DNA from: VXNE01 sp965200505
GTDB lineage: Bacteria > Pseudomonadota > Gammaproteobacteria > Pseudomonadales > Azotimanducaceae
Reading direction: 5' to 3'
DNA: 64,000 nucleotides
Assembly: GCA_965200505.1 (NCBI GenBank)
Contig: OZ241343.1
Span: 3,782,001-3,846,000 of the forward strand
Shown here: positions 17,549 to 25,817 of the stretch, piece by piece
Layout of the letters: each line of letters starts with the position of its first letter
Position numbering within the stretch: the stretch's first letter is position 1
Made by a program: the position numbers and the translations under genes
The notes under the pieces: generated by a model
What the model saw: the letters and a program-made list of their open reading frames with translations, nothing else
Databases searched by the model: none
Told to the model about the DNA's origin: nothing

Positions 17549-18387
17549 GCGAAGCAGCACCCAGGCTTTCCGGCAAGGTCGCCGTCATCACCGGCGGCGC
17601 GAGCGGCATCGGCGCCGCCACGGCGCGGCTCTTCGCCGGCCACGGTGCGCAAGTGCTCATTGCGGACCTGCAAGAAGCCGCCGGCGCGGCCCTCGCGGCC
17701 GAGCTGGGCGCCGCCGCCCGCTTCGAGCGCGTGGACGTCACCGCCGAAGCAGCCGTGGCGAACGCCATCGCCGCGGCGGTGAGCGAGTGGGGGCGCATCG
17801 ATTGCATCTTCAACAACGCCGGCTTCGGCGGCGCTTTGGGGCCGCTCGACGAGACGTCCGAGGAGGACTTCACCATCACCTTGGACGTGCTGGTCAAGGG
17901 CGTGTTCTTCGGCATGAAGCATGTGGCGCCGGTGATGAAGCGCCAAGGCGCCGGTTCCATCATCAACACCGCCTCCGTGGCCGCGCTGCAGGGTGGCTGG
18001 TCGCCCCACATCTACAGCGCCGCCAAGGCCGCGGTGGTGGCGCTGACGCGCTCGGTGGCGCTGGAACTGGCCGAATGGAACGTGCGCGTCAACTGCATCT
18101 GCCCCGGCCTCATCGCCACCCCGCTGGCGGTGGGCCGCGGCTTCACGGACGCGGCGGTGGCGCGCTTCAAGGAGACCATGGCCGCCGAGCAGCCCATCGC
18201 CCGGGTCGGCGAGCCCCAAGACATCGCCAACTGCGCCCTGTGGCTCGCCAGCGACGATTCCACGTTCGTCACCGGCCAGGCCCATGTGGTGGATGGCGGC
18301 GCCACGTTGGGACGGCCTTGGCGTGAGCAGCCGGCGTGGATGCGGCGGCACCGCCCCATCACCGTGTATCGGCCGCCCGGGCGATGA
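17545..18387 (+). CDS. Short-chain dehydrogenase/reductase (SDR)
   Basis: Classical NAD(P)-dependent SDR of about 280 residues. It shows the Rossmann motif TGGASGIG, NNAG, a catalytic Ser (TASVAAL) and YSAAK, and ends with an extra ~25-residue tail after GGATLGRP. Its acidic residue after the second strand (LIADLQ) suggests NAD+ preference. GTG at 17545 overlaps the upstream stop; ATG at 17518 in the same frame is an equally possible start. The substrate is unknown. Confidence 0.88.
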   Translation: MSEAAPRLSGKVAVITGGASGIGAATARLFAGHGAQVLIADLQEAAGAALAAELGAAARFERVDVTAEAAVANAIAAAVSEWGRIDCIFNNAGFGGALGPLDETSEEDFTITLDVLVKGVFFGMKHVAPVMKRQGAGSIINTASVAALQGGWSPHIYSAAKAAVVALTRSVALELAEWNVRVNCICPGLIATPLAVGRGFTDAAVARFKETMAAEQPIARVGEPQDIANCALWLASDDSTFVTGQAHVVDGGATLGRPWREQPAWMRRHRPITVYRPPGR

Positions 18388-18460
18388 GTGCGGCACCCCG
18401 CGGTGCCCGTGAATTGGGTTAAGATGCCACTCGGCTGCCAGCTTAGGGAGAGGGCCTCCA

Positions 18461-18868
18461 GTGCGTAAGCATTCTCACACCACCGACGACGACGAAGAAC
18501 AAATCAACGTGACGCCCATGCTGGACGTCGTGTTCATCATGCTGATCTTCTTCATCGTCACGGCCACCTTCGTGAAGGAGGTGGGGCTCGACGTCAATCA
18601 ACCCGAGGACGACAAGCCCAAGACGGTGGACCCGGACAAACGCAGCATCGTGGTGCGCATCACCAGCCGAGACCGCATCATCATCGCCCAGCGAGACGTG
18701 GACTGGCGCTCCGTGCGCGCCAACATCGAACGCCTGCACGCGGAGAATCCAGAAGCGCCGGTGGTCATCCAGCCCCACCCGAACTCGAGGACCGAGAGCA
18801 TGGTTCACGTCATGGATTCGGCGCGCCAGGCCGGCGTCTTCAGCGTCTCGCTGGCGGCGGGGAGTTGA
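18461..18868 (+). CDS. ExbD/TolR family protein
   Basis: A GTG start gives 135 residues. There is a short charged N-terminus, one transmembrane helix (about 20-40, NVTPMLDVVFIMLIFFIVTA) with the conserved Asp needed for proton use (MLDVVFIMLIFF), and a periplasmic domain. ExbD/TolR normally works with an ExbB/TolQ partner to energise TonB-type systems, but no ExbB, TonB or Tol gene lies in the window, so this copy is an orphan here. A GC-rich hairpin (GGCACC/GGTGCC near 18393-18408) precedes it. Confidence 0.9.
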   Translation: MRKHSHTTDDDEEQINVTPMLDVVFIMLIFFIVTATFVKEVGLDVNQPEDDKPKTVDPDKRSIVVRITSRDRIIIAQRDVDWRSVRANIERLHAENPEAPVVIQPHPNSRTESMVHVMDSARQAGVFSVSLAAGS

Positions 18869-18899
18869 CGTTCGGCGCCAACCGCGGCGCCCGCGCTCG

Positions 18900-19883
18900 T
18901 TGATCGACCTGCGCTCAGACACCGTCACCCGCCCCACCGCGGCCATGCGGCGCGCCATGGCGGCCGCCGAGGTGGGCGACGACGTGTATGGGGAAGACCC
19001 GACGGTCAACGCCTTGGAGGCGGAGTTCGCGGCCCGCTTGGGCTTCGGGGCGGCGCTCTTCGTCGCAAGCGGCACCCAATCCAACCTGTGCGCCCTGCTC
19101 GCCCACTGCCAGCGCGGCGACGAGTTCATCGCCGGCCATGACGCCCACACCTTCCTCTATGAGGGCGGCGGCGCCGCGGTGCTGGGCGGCATCCAGCCGC
19201 AACCGCTGCCCTTCGAGGCGGACGGCACCTTGGCGCTGGCGGCCATCCAAGCGGCCATCAAGCCAGACGACTACCACTTCGCCCGCACCCGCCTCCTGTG
19301 CCTGGAGAACACCCAAGGCGGCAAGCCGCTGCCCCTCGACTACTTGAAGGAGGCCCGCGCCTTGTGCGATGCGCGGCAGCTACACCTGCATCTCGATGGC
19401 GCACGGCTCTTCAACGCGGCGGTGGCCACCAACACGGCCGTGCGCGACATCGCCACGACGGCGCACTCGGTGTCCGTCTGTTTCTCCAAGGGGCTCGGCG
19501 CCCCGGTGGGCTCGGCGCTGGCCGGCGACGCTGCCTTCATCGCGCGGGCGCGGCGTTGGCGCAAGGTGCTCGGCGGCGGGATGCGCCAAGCAGGGGTGTT
19601 GGCCGCCGCGGCGCTGCACGCCCTCAAGCACCATGTGGAGCGCCTGCGCGACGATCACGCCCGGGCGGAGCGCTTGGCCGCCGGCCTTCGCGCCTTTGGC
19701 CACACCGTTGCGCAGCACACCAACATGGTGTTCGTCAGCCCCGCCTTGGCCGCGGCCCGCGCCGCCTTGGCCGAACGCGGCATCCTCATCGAGGACGAAC
19801 GCTGGGTGTTGCATCTCGATGTGGACGACGCGGCCGTGCAGGCCGTGCTCGACGCCGTCAAATCGTTACCAGCCCCGCGATAG
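18900..19883 (+). CDS. ltaE: Low-specificity L-threonine aldolase
   Basis: PLP enzyme (327 residues) cleaving L-threonine/allo-threonine to glycine and acetaldehyde. It begins with the family N-terminus IDLRSDTVTRPT and contains GEDPTVNALE, the H in FLYEGGG, LHLDGARLFNA, and the PLP-lysine block CFSKGLGAPVGS. The start is TTG at 18900, the only start that keeps the conserved IDLRSDTVT. The 3' end overlaps the convergent transporter gene by 26 nt. Confidence 0.92.
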   Translation: MIDLRSDTVTRPTAAMRRAMAAAEVGDDVYGEDPTVNALEAEFAARLGFGAALFVASGTQSNLCALLAHCQRGDEFIAGHDAHTFLYEGGGAAVLGGIQPQPLPFEADGTLALAAIQAAIKPDDYHFARTRLLCLENTQGGKPLPLDYLKEARALCDARQLHLHLDGARLFNAAVATNTAVRDIATTAHSVSVCFSKGLGAPVGSALAGDAAFIARARRWRKVLGGGMRQAGVLAAAALHALKHHVERLRDDHARAERLAAGLRAFGHTVAQHTNMVFVSPALAAARAALAERGILIEDERWVLHLDVDDAAVQAVLDAVKSLPAPR

Positions 19884-21093
19884 CGCCGGTCAGCCAACCG
19901 ACGATGGTGCCCGAGATCAACGCCTTGGGCGCCAATGCCAGGAACTCCGCCCGCCGCGCCGGGATGAGCGTGGAGAGGCCGCCGATGAGGATGCCGAGGC
20001 TGCCGAAGTTGGCGAAGCCGCACAGCCCGTAGGTGAGGATGAGGCGCGTGCGGTCACTCAGTTCAGCCGGATCGGCTTGCCCCAGTTGGATGTACGCGAT
20101 GAGCTCGTTCAACACCACCTTCACGCCCAACAGGGTGCCGGCGAAGGGTGCCTGCGCCCATTCCACGCCCATCAGCCATGCCACCGGCGCGAACGCCCAG
20201 CCGACCAATCGCTCCAAGGCCAACGGTGCCCCGAACACCTCCACCGCGCCGAGCATGTGGTTGGCCAGCGCGATGAGGCTCACCATCACGATCACCATGG
20301 CGCCGATGTTGACCACGAGGCGGGTGCCGTCCGCCGCACCGCGGGCGATGGCGTCGATGACGCTGTCGTACTTGAGCGCGTCCGCCAGCCCCTCGCCAGC
20401 GGTGTGCCCGTCTTCGGGAATGACGATGCGGGCGATGACCACCGCGCCCAACACGTTCACCACCGAGCCGACCAAGATGTGCCCCAGGGCGCCGTCGATG
20501 ACCGGCGCCAGCAAGCCGGCGTAGAGCACCATGATGGAACCGGCCACCGTGGACATGCCGCACGTCATCACCACGAAGAGTTCAGACCGCGAGATGTGCG
20601 CCAGGTAAGCGCGAATCGCCAACGGCGCCTCCACCATGCCCAGGAACACGCTGGACGAGGCGGCCACGCCCACCGCGCCGCCGACGCCAAGCGAGCGCTT
20701 GAGCGCCCACGCGAAGGCGCGGATGACCACCGGCAACACCCGCCAATGCCACAACAGCGCCACCAGCACGCTGAACACGAGGATCTGCGGCAGGATGCGG
20801 AACGCGAAGATGTACGGCGCGTTGGCGGTTGTGACCTCGAAGGGCAGCTCGGCGCCGCCCAAGAAGCCGAACACCAGCGAGGCGCCGGCGGTGGTGGCCA
20901 CCTCGATGGCCTCCACGACGTTGTTGACGAGCAGCAAGCCTTCCTTCACAAAGGGCGCCCGCAGCAACACGAAGGCGATGGCGAACTGCAGCGCCACGCC
21001 CATGGCCACGGGCGCCCAGCGCACCTCGCCGCGCCGCTCGCCGATGGCCCAGGCCAGCCCCAGCACCGCGATGACGCCCAATACGCCTTGCAC
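19858..21093 (-). CDS. Concentrative nucleoside transporter (CNT/NupC family)
   Basis: This ~411-residue polytopic membrane protein imports nucleosides with Na+ or H+. CNT signatures are VFGFLGGAELPF, FAFRILPQILVFSVLVALLWHW, SSSVFLGMVEAPLAIRAYL and the late NELIAYIQLG and TYGLCGFANFGSLGI. GTG at 21093 is chosen as start because it gives the usual CNT N-terminus and follows a purine-rich stretch. It is divergent from the PfkB kinase at 21169, which would phosphorylate an imported nucleoside. The end overlaps ltaE by 26 nt. Confidence 0.9.
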   Translation of the reverse strand: MQGVLGVIAVLGLAWAIGERRGEVRWAPVAMGVALQFAIAFVLLRAPFVKEGLLLVNNVVEAIEVATTAGASLVFGFLGGAELPFEVTTANAPYIFAFRILPQILVFSVLVALLWHWRVLPVVIRAFAWALKRSLGVGGAVGVAASSSVFLGMVEAPLAIRAYLAHISRSELFVVMTCGMSTVAGSIMVLYAGLLAPVIDGALGHILVGSVVNVLGAVVIARIVIPEDGHTAGEGLADALKYDSVIDAIARGAADGTRLVVNIGAMVIVMVSLIALANHMLGAVEVFGAPLALERLVGWAFAPVAWLMGVEWAQAPFAGTLLGVKVVLNELIAYIQLGQADPAELSDRTRLILTYGLCGFANFGSLGILIGGLSTLIPARRAEFLALAPKALISGTIVGWLTGAIAGLVTI

Positions 21094-21168
21094 CCATGCC
21101 GCTCCGCTCTTAAGGTGCCGCACAGCATACTTGACTGGCAGCCACGCCCACGCAATGGAACACACGCC

Positions 21169-22155
21169 TTGACTTGGGCCGCGCCCCACCCGCCCGGCGC
21201 GGCGCGCATCCTCGTCACCGGAGCGGTCGCCATCGACGATTGCGCGAGCTATCCGGGCCGCTTCGCGGCCCTGCCGCGGCACGAAGGGATCAACCTCTCC
21301 ATCCAGCTCGACCGCCTTGAGCGCCGCTTTGGCGGCTGCGCCGCGAACATTGCCTACAGCTTGGCCCTGCTGGGCCACGCGCCCACGCCCTTCGCCTTCG
21401 TCGGGGCGGACTTTGAGGGCGAATACCGGCGCCATTTGGCCGCCGCTGGCGTGGACCTCGCCGGCATCATGGCGGCGCCGGACGCCGCCCACTCGGCGCG
21501 CGGCTTCGTCTTCACCGACCGCGACGGCAACCAGTTCACCGGCTTCTTCTCCGGCCCGGCGCGAAACGCGGACTTGGGGCCACGCTTGACCGCCCTGCTC
21601 GCCACACGGCAGTTCGACTACGCGGTTTGCGCCCCAGACTTGGCCGCCAACATGATCGGCGCGGCGCGGCGCCTCAACGACGCCGGCGTACCATTCCTGT
21701 GCGACCCCGGACAATGCCTCACGGACTTCTCCGCCCAGGAGACGCGGCAACTGGTGGAATTGGCCCGCGAGCTGGCCGTGAACCGCTACGAGTTCGAGAC
21801 GCTCAAGGCCCTGTGCGGTGGTGTGCCCAATGGGGTGCGCCTGTTGGTGACGCTGGGTGACGAGGGTTCGCGCTGCGGCGACCTCGCCGTGCCCGCGGCG
21901 CCGGCGCCCCACGTCGAGGATCCCACCGGTTGCGGCGATGCCTGGCGCGCCGGCTATGTGGCCGCCACGCTGCGCGGCGCACCCCTCGCGGACGCCATGC
22001 AGGCGGGGGGCTGCGCCGCCGCCATCAGCCTCGCGTCCCGCGGCGCCCAAGGCCATCGCTTCGACGACTTCGCGGCCCGCTATGCCGCGGCATGGGGCGA
22101 TTGCCCGCGCTGGCTCGCCGGCTTCCCCGGCGCAAAGGCGGCAACACACCCATGA
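21169..22155 (+). CDS. PfkB-family carbohydrate kinase (adenosine-kinase-like)
   Basis: Ribokinase-fold kinase (328 residues). Motif 1 is FGGCAANIAYSLALLG and motif 2 is DPTGCGDAWRAG, whose Asp is the catalytic base and whose GCGD replaces the common GAGD, a form seen in adenosine-kinase-like bacterial members. The start is TTG at 21169. Placement opposite a nucleoside transporter supports a nucleoside kinase (inference). The stop overlaps the ATG of the next P-loop kinase gene (ATGA). Confidence 0.85.
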   Translation: MTWAAPHPPGAARILVTGAVAIDDCASYPGRFAALPRHEGINLSIQLDRLERRFGGCAANIAYSLALLGHAPTPFAFVGADFEGEYRRHLAAAGVDLAGIMAAPDAAHSARGFVFTDRDGNQFTGFFSGPARNADLGPRLTALLATRQFDYAVCAPDLAANMIGAARRLNDAGVPFLCDPGQCLTDFSAQETRQLVELARELAVNRYEFETLKALCGGVPNGVRLLVTLGDEGSRCGDLAVPAAPAPHVEDPTGCGDAWRAGYVAATLRGAPLADAMQAGGCAAAISLASRGAQGHRFDDFAARYAAAWGDCPRWLAGFPGAKAATHP

Positions 22156-22778
22156 GCGCGGGTCGCATCATCCTGCTGAATGGCTCGTCAAGCGCCGGCA
22201 AGACGACGCTCGCCCTGATGCTGCAGCAGATCCTTGAAGCGCCCCATCAACACATGGCGCTGGACCAATTCCGTGACGGCATGGCGGCGCGTTGGCGCGG
22301 CCTGAACGCCCCGGCCGGGGCGCCGGGGGCATTGGGCCTCAACGTGGTGCCCACCACGCTGAACGGCCAGCCCGTCACGGAGGTGCGCTTCGGCAGCATG
22401 GGCCGCCAAGTGTTGCGCGGCATGAGACGCGCCATGGCCGCCTTCGCCCGGCACGGCGGCAACGTCATCGTGGATGACTTGATGTTGGAGCGCGCCTTCC
22501 TGATCGATTACTTGGAGGCGTTCGCGGGCTTGGACGTCACCTTCGTCGGTGTTCGCTGCCCGCTCGACGTGGCGAGTGCCCGCGAAGCCGCCCGCCCCGG
22601 CCGCTTCCCCGGCACCGCGGCGTCGCACTTCCACCATGTGCATGAACACTGCGAATACGACGTGGAAGTAGATACCTCCACCGCCACGCCACGCCAATGC
22701 GCCGAGCAGGTGGCGCAAGCCGCCGCCACCGCCGGCGAAGCGTTCGCCCGATTGCGGAGGAAGCTGGGCGTTGGGTAA
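22152..22778 (+). CDS. Chloramphenicol phosphotransferase-like P-loop kinase
   Basis: This 208-residue protein has Walker A (NGSSSAGKTTLA), then the CPT-like HMALDQFRDGM block, the VIVDDLMLE region and FVGVRCPLDV, matching the chloramphenicol 3-O-phosphotransferase-like fold. Most such proteins do not act on chloramphenicol; the real substrate here is unknown. Four-nt overlap with the PfkB kinase suggests a shared operon and perhaps consecutive steps in nucleoside or sugar handling. Confidence 0.82.
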   Translation: MSAGRIILLNGSSSAGKTTLALMLQQILEAPHQHMALDQFRDGMAARWRGLNAPAGAPGALGLNVVPTTLNGQPVTEVRFGSMGRQVLRGMRRAMAAFARHGGNVIVDDLMLERAFLIDYLEAFAGLDVTFVGVRCPLDVASAREAARPGRFPGTAASHFHHVHEHCEYDVEVDTSTATPRQCAEQVAQAAATAGEAFARLRRKLGVG

Positions 22779-22826
22779 ACTCTGCGGCAGTGGGGGAGCA
22801 CGTTGCGATTTGGAGAAAGATGCACC

Positions 22827-23431
22827 ATGCGTAGCGCCCGTGTGTTTGTGAGCCCCCCCCCCCGAAGCAGCATCGGGCATGGTAGAGGTAGCCACCGCTC
22901 CCTGACCTCCGGCGGCAGCACCGCCCGCCTTCGCTTCGCGTTTGCCGCCTGCGTTCTTGCCTTAGCCACGTTGGCGTCCGCCCCGGCCGCGGCGCAGACC
23001 GTTGCCATCTCCATCACCGGCAACTGCGGCGGCACACCGGCCAACTGCGGCACCAGCGGCAACCGGAATGGAGACCGGGACACCACTTGGCCTCGGCCTC
23101 CAGGTGAACGAGGGGGATGTTGTCTCCTTCAGTCTGCTACTTAAGTCAGACTGTGGGTACTGGGAAGGTTTTGGGCGTTACATACTCCCTGTCCGGAAGT
23201 GCTTGGCCGGCCGACTTTACTTTTTTCTCCGGCTTGGTATTGGGGAATAGTGGAATTGCAGCGGTCATTAGCGGAGTCAGCTCACCAGCACTTGTTGCTC
23301 AGTACCGAGTGGTCAGTGACAGTGTTGCGGAAGGCGATGAGAGTGTCACGATCAGCCTTGGCGGCATGGCTGGACTAGATACAAGCGGCTTCACCATCGG
23401 CACCCCCTCCTCGGCCACCGTCACCATCCGC
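22827..23431 (+). pseudogene. N-terminal remnant of a secreted Calx-beta-type adhesin
   Basis: The ATG at 22827 (RBS GGAGAAAG) opens a protein with a long basic leader and a clear signal peptide (FAFAACVLALATLASAPAAAQ). Frame is then lost twice: near 23080 the sense continues in frame +1 (LQVNEGDVVSFSLLLKSD) and near 23150 in frame +2 (TGKVLGVTYSLSG through VAEGDESVTISLGG to ATVTIR). The last part is a typical Calx-beta strand pattern. The stop TAA at 23432 comes from the integrative element, so the gene is both frameshifted and interrupted. The likely continuation is at 33044. Confidence 0.75.
22853..22863. repeat. C11 homopolymer between start codon and signal peptide
   Basis: Eleven consecutive C residues lie 26 nt after the adhesin ATG, inside codons Ser-Pro-Pro-Pro-Arg and before the signal peptide. 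At the present length the signal peptide is in frame with the ATG; gain or loss of one or two C would put it out of frame. This is the layout of a translationally phase-variable surface-protein gene. In this copy the gene is already broken downstream. Confidence 0.7.
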
Positions 23432-23440
23432 TAAGCGGAT
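23424..23440. other. Left attachment site (attL) with palindromic core
   Basis: The left junction reads CC then ATCCGCTAAGCGGAT: two 6-nt inverted arms (ATCCGC / GCGGAT) around a TAA spacer, within which the adhesin coding sequence ends. Such dyads are typical of tyrosine-recombinase core sites, although the 3-nt spacing is shorter than usual. The right junction keeps only the ATCCGC half next to the adhesin sequence, preceded by another ATCCGCT. The assignment is inferred from the junction geometry. Confidence 0.55.
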
Positions 23441-24527
23441 AATCGGGCGGAAAGCCTTGATTTTGCTGCACAATCACAACGCCAAAATTGGCCGCTCTAT
23501 GCGGCGTCATATTGGCGGAACGCCACCGCGAAGAAAAATTAGCGCCGCCCGAACGGCCGCCGGAGACAGAAAAATTAGCGAGCCCGGGCCGTGCCGGCGA
23601 ACCGGATAACGCGGCGAATTCGCAAAGTGTAAATCGGGCCCTTTCGGCCGACACTCGCCAACTTCGGCCGGTCGCCGCCTTCGGCCGGGAGACAAGGCGG
23701 CGATTCCGCAAACTGTAAATCGGGCCCTTTCGGCCGACACTCGGCGCTTTCCGCCAACCGTAACGGGAACCGAACGCGCCACGTCGGCCGGGCAATTCCG
23801 CCCGTCGTGATCGGCCGTAATTCCGGTTAGGCGCGTCGAACGGGCCGCGCGGCCAAAGTTAAGACGAAAAGAGCCGCGCGCGTAACCCGCAGACAACGGC
23901 CTCTGGGCGCTTTCAGGGGTTCCCCATCGCCTTCCACGCGCCACGCACATTGAACGCGCCCCAGAGCGCCGTAGCGGCCCAGGGGCGAGCGTTCGCGTCG
24001 AACCCGTGCCATCGCATTAAGGAAAATCGAACCGCCTACACGGCCGCGGAAAACGCCTTACACGCGTCGAACGATGGCGACACCTTCACAACTCGCACCT
24101 TCCACCTTCACGGCGTCGAACGCGCCTGCCAGCTCGGGCAACGATGGCGACACCTTCCACCTTCACGGCGTCGAACCGGAACGGATGGGCCGCCTTCACT
24201 CTCACCTTCACAGAGTCGAACCGAACGATGGCCGCGTTCACAGCGTCGAACAATGGCGACACCTTCACGGCGTCGACAAGGAAAGATGGCGACACCTTCA
24301 CACTCCACGGCGTCGACACCTTCCCGGCGTCGAACGGAAGATGCCTGCCAGTCTCGATACGCAAACTGTAAATCCGCGGCGACCACGGCACATTGCCCCA
24401 GAGCTCCGTAGCGCCCTTTTGGGCCGCGTTCCGCACTGTCCCATGCAATCGCACGGGCGGCCAAGGAAACGCACTGCGGGTTCGACGATGGGCCGTGGCG
24501 CAACGGACAGACACCGCGAGGAGGTGC
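23441..24527. repeat. Non-coding region with dispersed short repeats
   Basis: About 1.1 kb inside the element carries no convincing gene. A 37-bp unit occurs at 23621-23657 and 23707-23743 with one mismatch (ends CGCAAA and GACACTCG, containing TCGGCCGA), and its first ~15 nt recur near 24360. Between 24066 and 24350 the word GATGGCGACACCTTC occurs four times (one with AATGG) alternating with GGCGTCGAAC. A CCCCAGAGC-CCGTAGCG unit appears near 23960 and 24395. Open frames here are low-complexity and on both strands, so I treat the region as repeat DNA. Confidence 0.6.
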
Positions 24528-24965
24528 ATGATGATGATGGAACCGAAAGCAATCGTGGAAGAGATTTACGCGGCGAAGGAACACCTTGGCAGGCGCATGG
24601 GCGATGCGATACCCGAAACCTCGTTGACGATGGATTGCGGCCGCGTCCACTACGCGGGCAACGAGGGCGGCAGCGTATGCACAAGCGCGGATGTTTGGGC
24701 CGACATTGACCCCGACGATCTGGACGCCTTGATAAACGAGCTCGCCCATAGGCAGGGGCGGCCGCCGAAGTTGGAATACAACCTTGACCTTGAAAGCGTC
24801 GAATTCGTTTGGCAGGAAGATGGCGAGCGGACAATGGATTGCGTGGCGTTGCAATCGAACCCAGATCGCACAGTCATGGTGATTGTGTGCGCTATGTCGG
24901 GCTTCCGCATCCTGCAATTGGGTTCGCCGTTGCACGAGGTGTATGCCTTCCCGTTGGATGATTGA
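24528..24965 (+). CDS. Hypothetical protein in the integrative element
   Basis: This ~145-residue acidic protein is of unknown family. Four consecutive ATG codons (24528-24539) follow a strong GAGGAGGT ribosome-binding site; spacing favours the second or third as the real start. It contains no membrane segment. The C-terminal half alternates strand-like stretches (VEFVWQEDGERTMDCVAL, VMVIVCAMSGFRILQLG). The excellent RBS and normal codon pattern make it a real gene. It stands alone between two repeat-rich non-coding stretches. Confidence 0.6.
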   Translation: MMMMEPKAIVEEIYAAKEHLGRRMGDAIPETSLTMDCGRVHYAGNEGGSVCTSADVWADIDPDDLDALINELAHRQGRPPKLEYNLDLESVEFVWQEDGERTMDCVALQSNPDRTVMVIVCAMSGFRILQLGSPLHEVYAFPLDD

Positions 24966-25817
24966 ACCGATCAACTTGCGTTCCACGATGGGCCGTTCCA
25001 ACTTGGGGCGGCCATCTTTTTTTCCTGCCGCGGCGTCGAACCACTGTCCACAGAGCGGCACCGCCAGCACTCGCCAAACAGGCCCACAGAGCTTCCTACA
25101 TGGCTTCCACGGTGTCACTTCCGCCGTTTGTGTCCCAACCCTTGACGGCCGGGGCGAAAGTGACCCAAGCGCCACCGCCGCATCAACTCGCCGGAATCAC
25201 GCGAAGGGCATCAGGATGCAATCCAAGCGCGTTGCGCGTCGATTCCCGGCGTTGTGGCGATGGGCAGGGGCGAACCACTAAGAGGAGCATTGCCACCGGG
25301 CGCAACCCTAAGAGGGCGATACGCACTTCACAATCGTAGGAATTGCAACATGAAAAAAATACAACGGGTTCTGCGGAGCTATATGGTCTGAGCCCGGCCG
25401 GCGCGCGTCACTCGCCTTGTCTTTCATTGCAGGAGTACCTTTTTCCTTGCGCGTGGCGGCCGTGGGCGCATTGTGGCGCACTGTGGGCCGCGTTCCGGTT
25501 CGCCAATGGGATTGCACTGCCGGTTTGCGGAAACGCACTGCGGCGCTTGACAGCGTGGCAGGGGCTGAGCTAGGTTCCATCGTGGCGGCGGCGTCTTGTT
25601 GCGAGCGCCCCACAACGCCAGTTGCCCGGCACTGGTCGCCGCAAGCCGGGCGTCAATCCGCGTCGACATTGGAGACTTGCCACCGTGAATTGCACCGCGC
25701 ACCATCCAAAGGGCGGCGCCGCCAATGGCGTCAAACAGGCCCACAGAGCCTCCTAGACACCTTCCACGCACCCACCTTCGGCGTTTGTGTCCTACCCCTT
25801 GCCGGCGTCAAAATCCA
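24966..25817. repeat. Non-coding stretch with an imperfect ~75-bp repeat
   Basis: No convincing gene is seen in these 850 nt. A segment at about 25070-25145 (AACAGGCCCACAGAGCTTCC onward, through CCGTTTGTGTCCCAACCC) recurs imperfectly at about 25735-25807. A second similarity links 25478-25543 with 24419-24480 (GGGCCGCGTTCCG and GGAAACGCACTGCGG). At 25350 a 13-codon open frame (MKKIQRVLRSYMV) follows AGGA and could be a leader peptide, but support is thin. The repeat copies precede different downstream sequence, so they may mark cassette boundaries. Confidence 0.45.

Noticed and set aside
18393..18408. Hairpin GGCACC/GGTGCC as terminator of the SDR gene
   Set aside because: The stem is only 6 bp and is not followed by a T-run, so a terminator call is not supported.
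22152..22778. Chloramphenicol resistance gene
   Set aside because: Only the fold matches; such kinases are common housekeeping genes and the operon context is nucleoside or sugar metabolism.
24066..24350. CRISPR-like periodic repeats
   Set aside because: Repeat words are 10-16 nt, unevenly spaced and interleaved with related sequence, with no constant-length spacers and no cas gene.
23441..24411. Several 60-150 codon open frames on both strands
   Set aside because: They have low-complexity products built from the short repeats, overlap on both strands and lack ribosome-binding sites.
25343..25690. Open frames around 25343 and 25417
   Set aside because: No RBS or recognisable domain; they overlap the imperfect repeats and stop in the middle of one copy.
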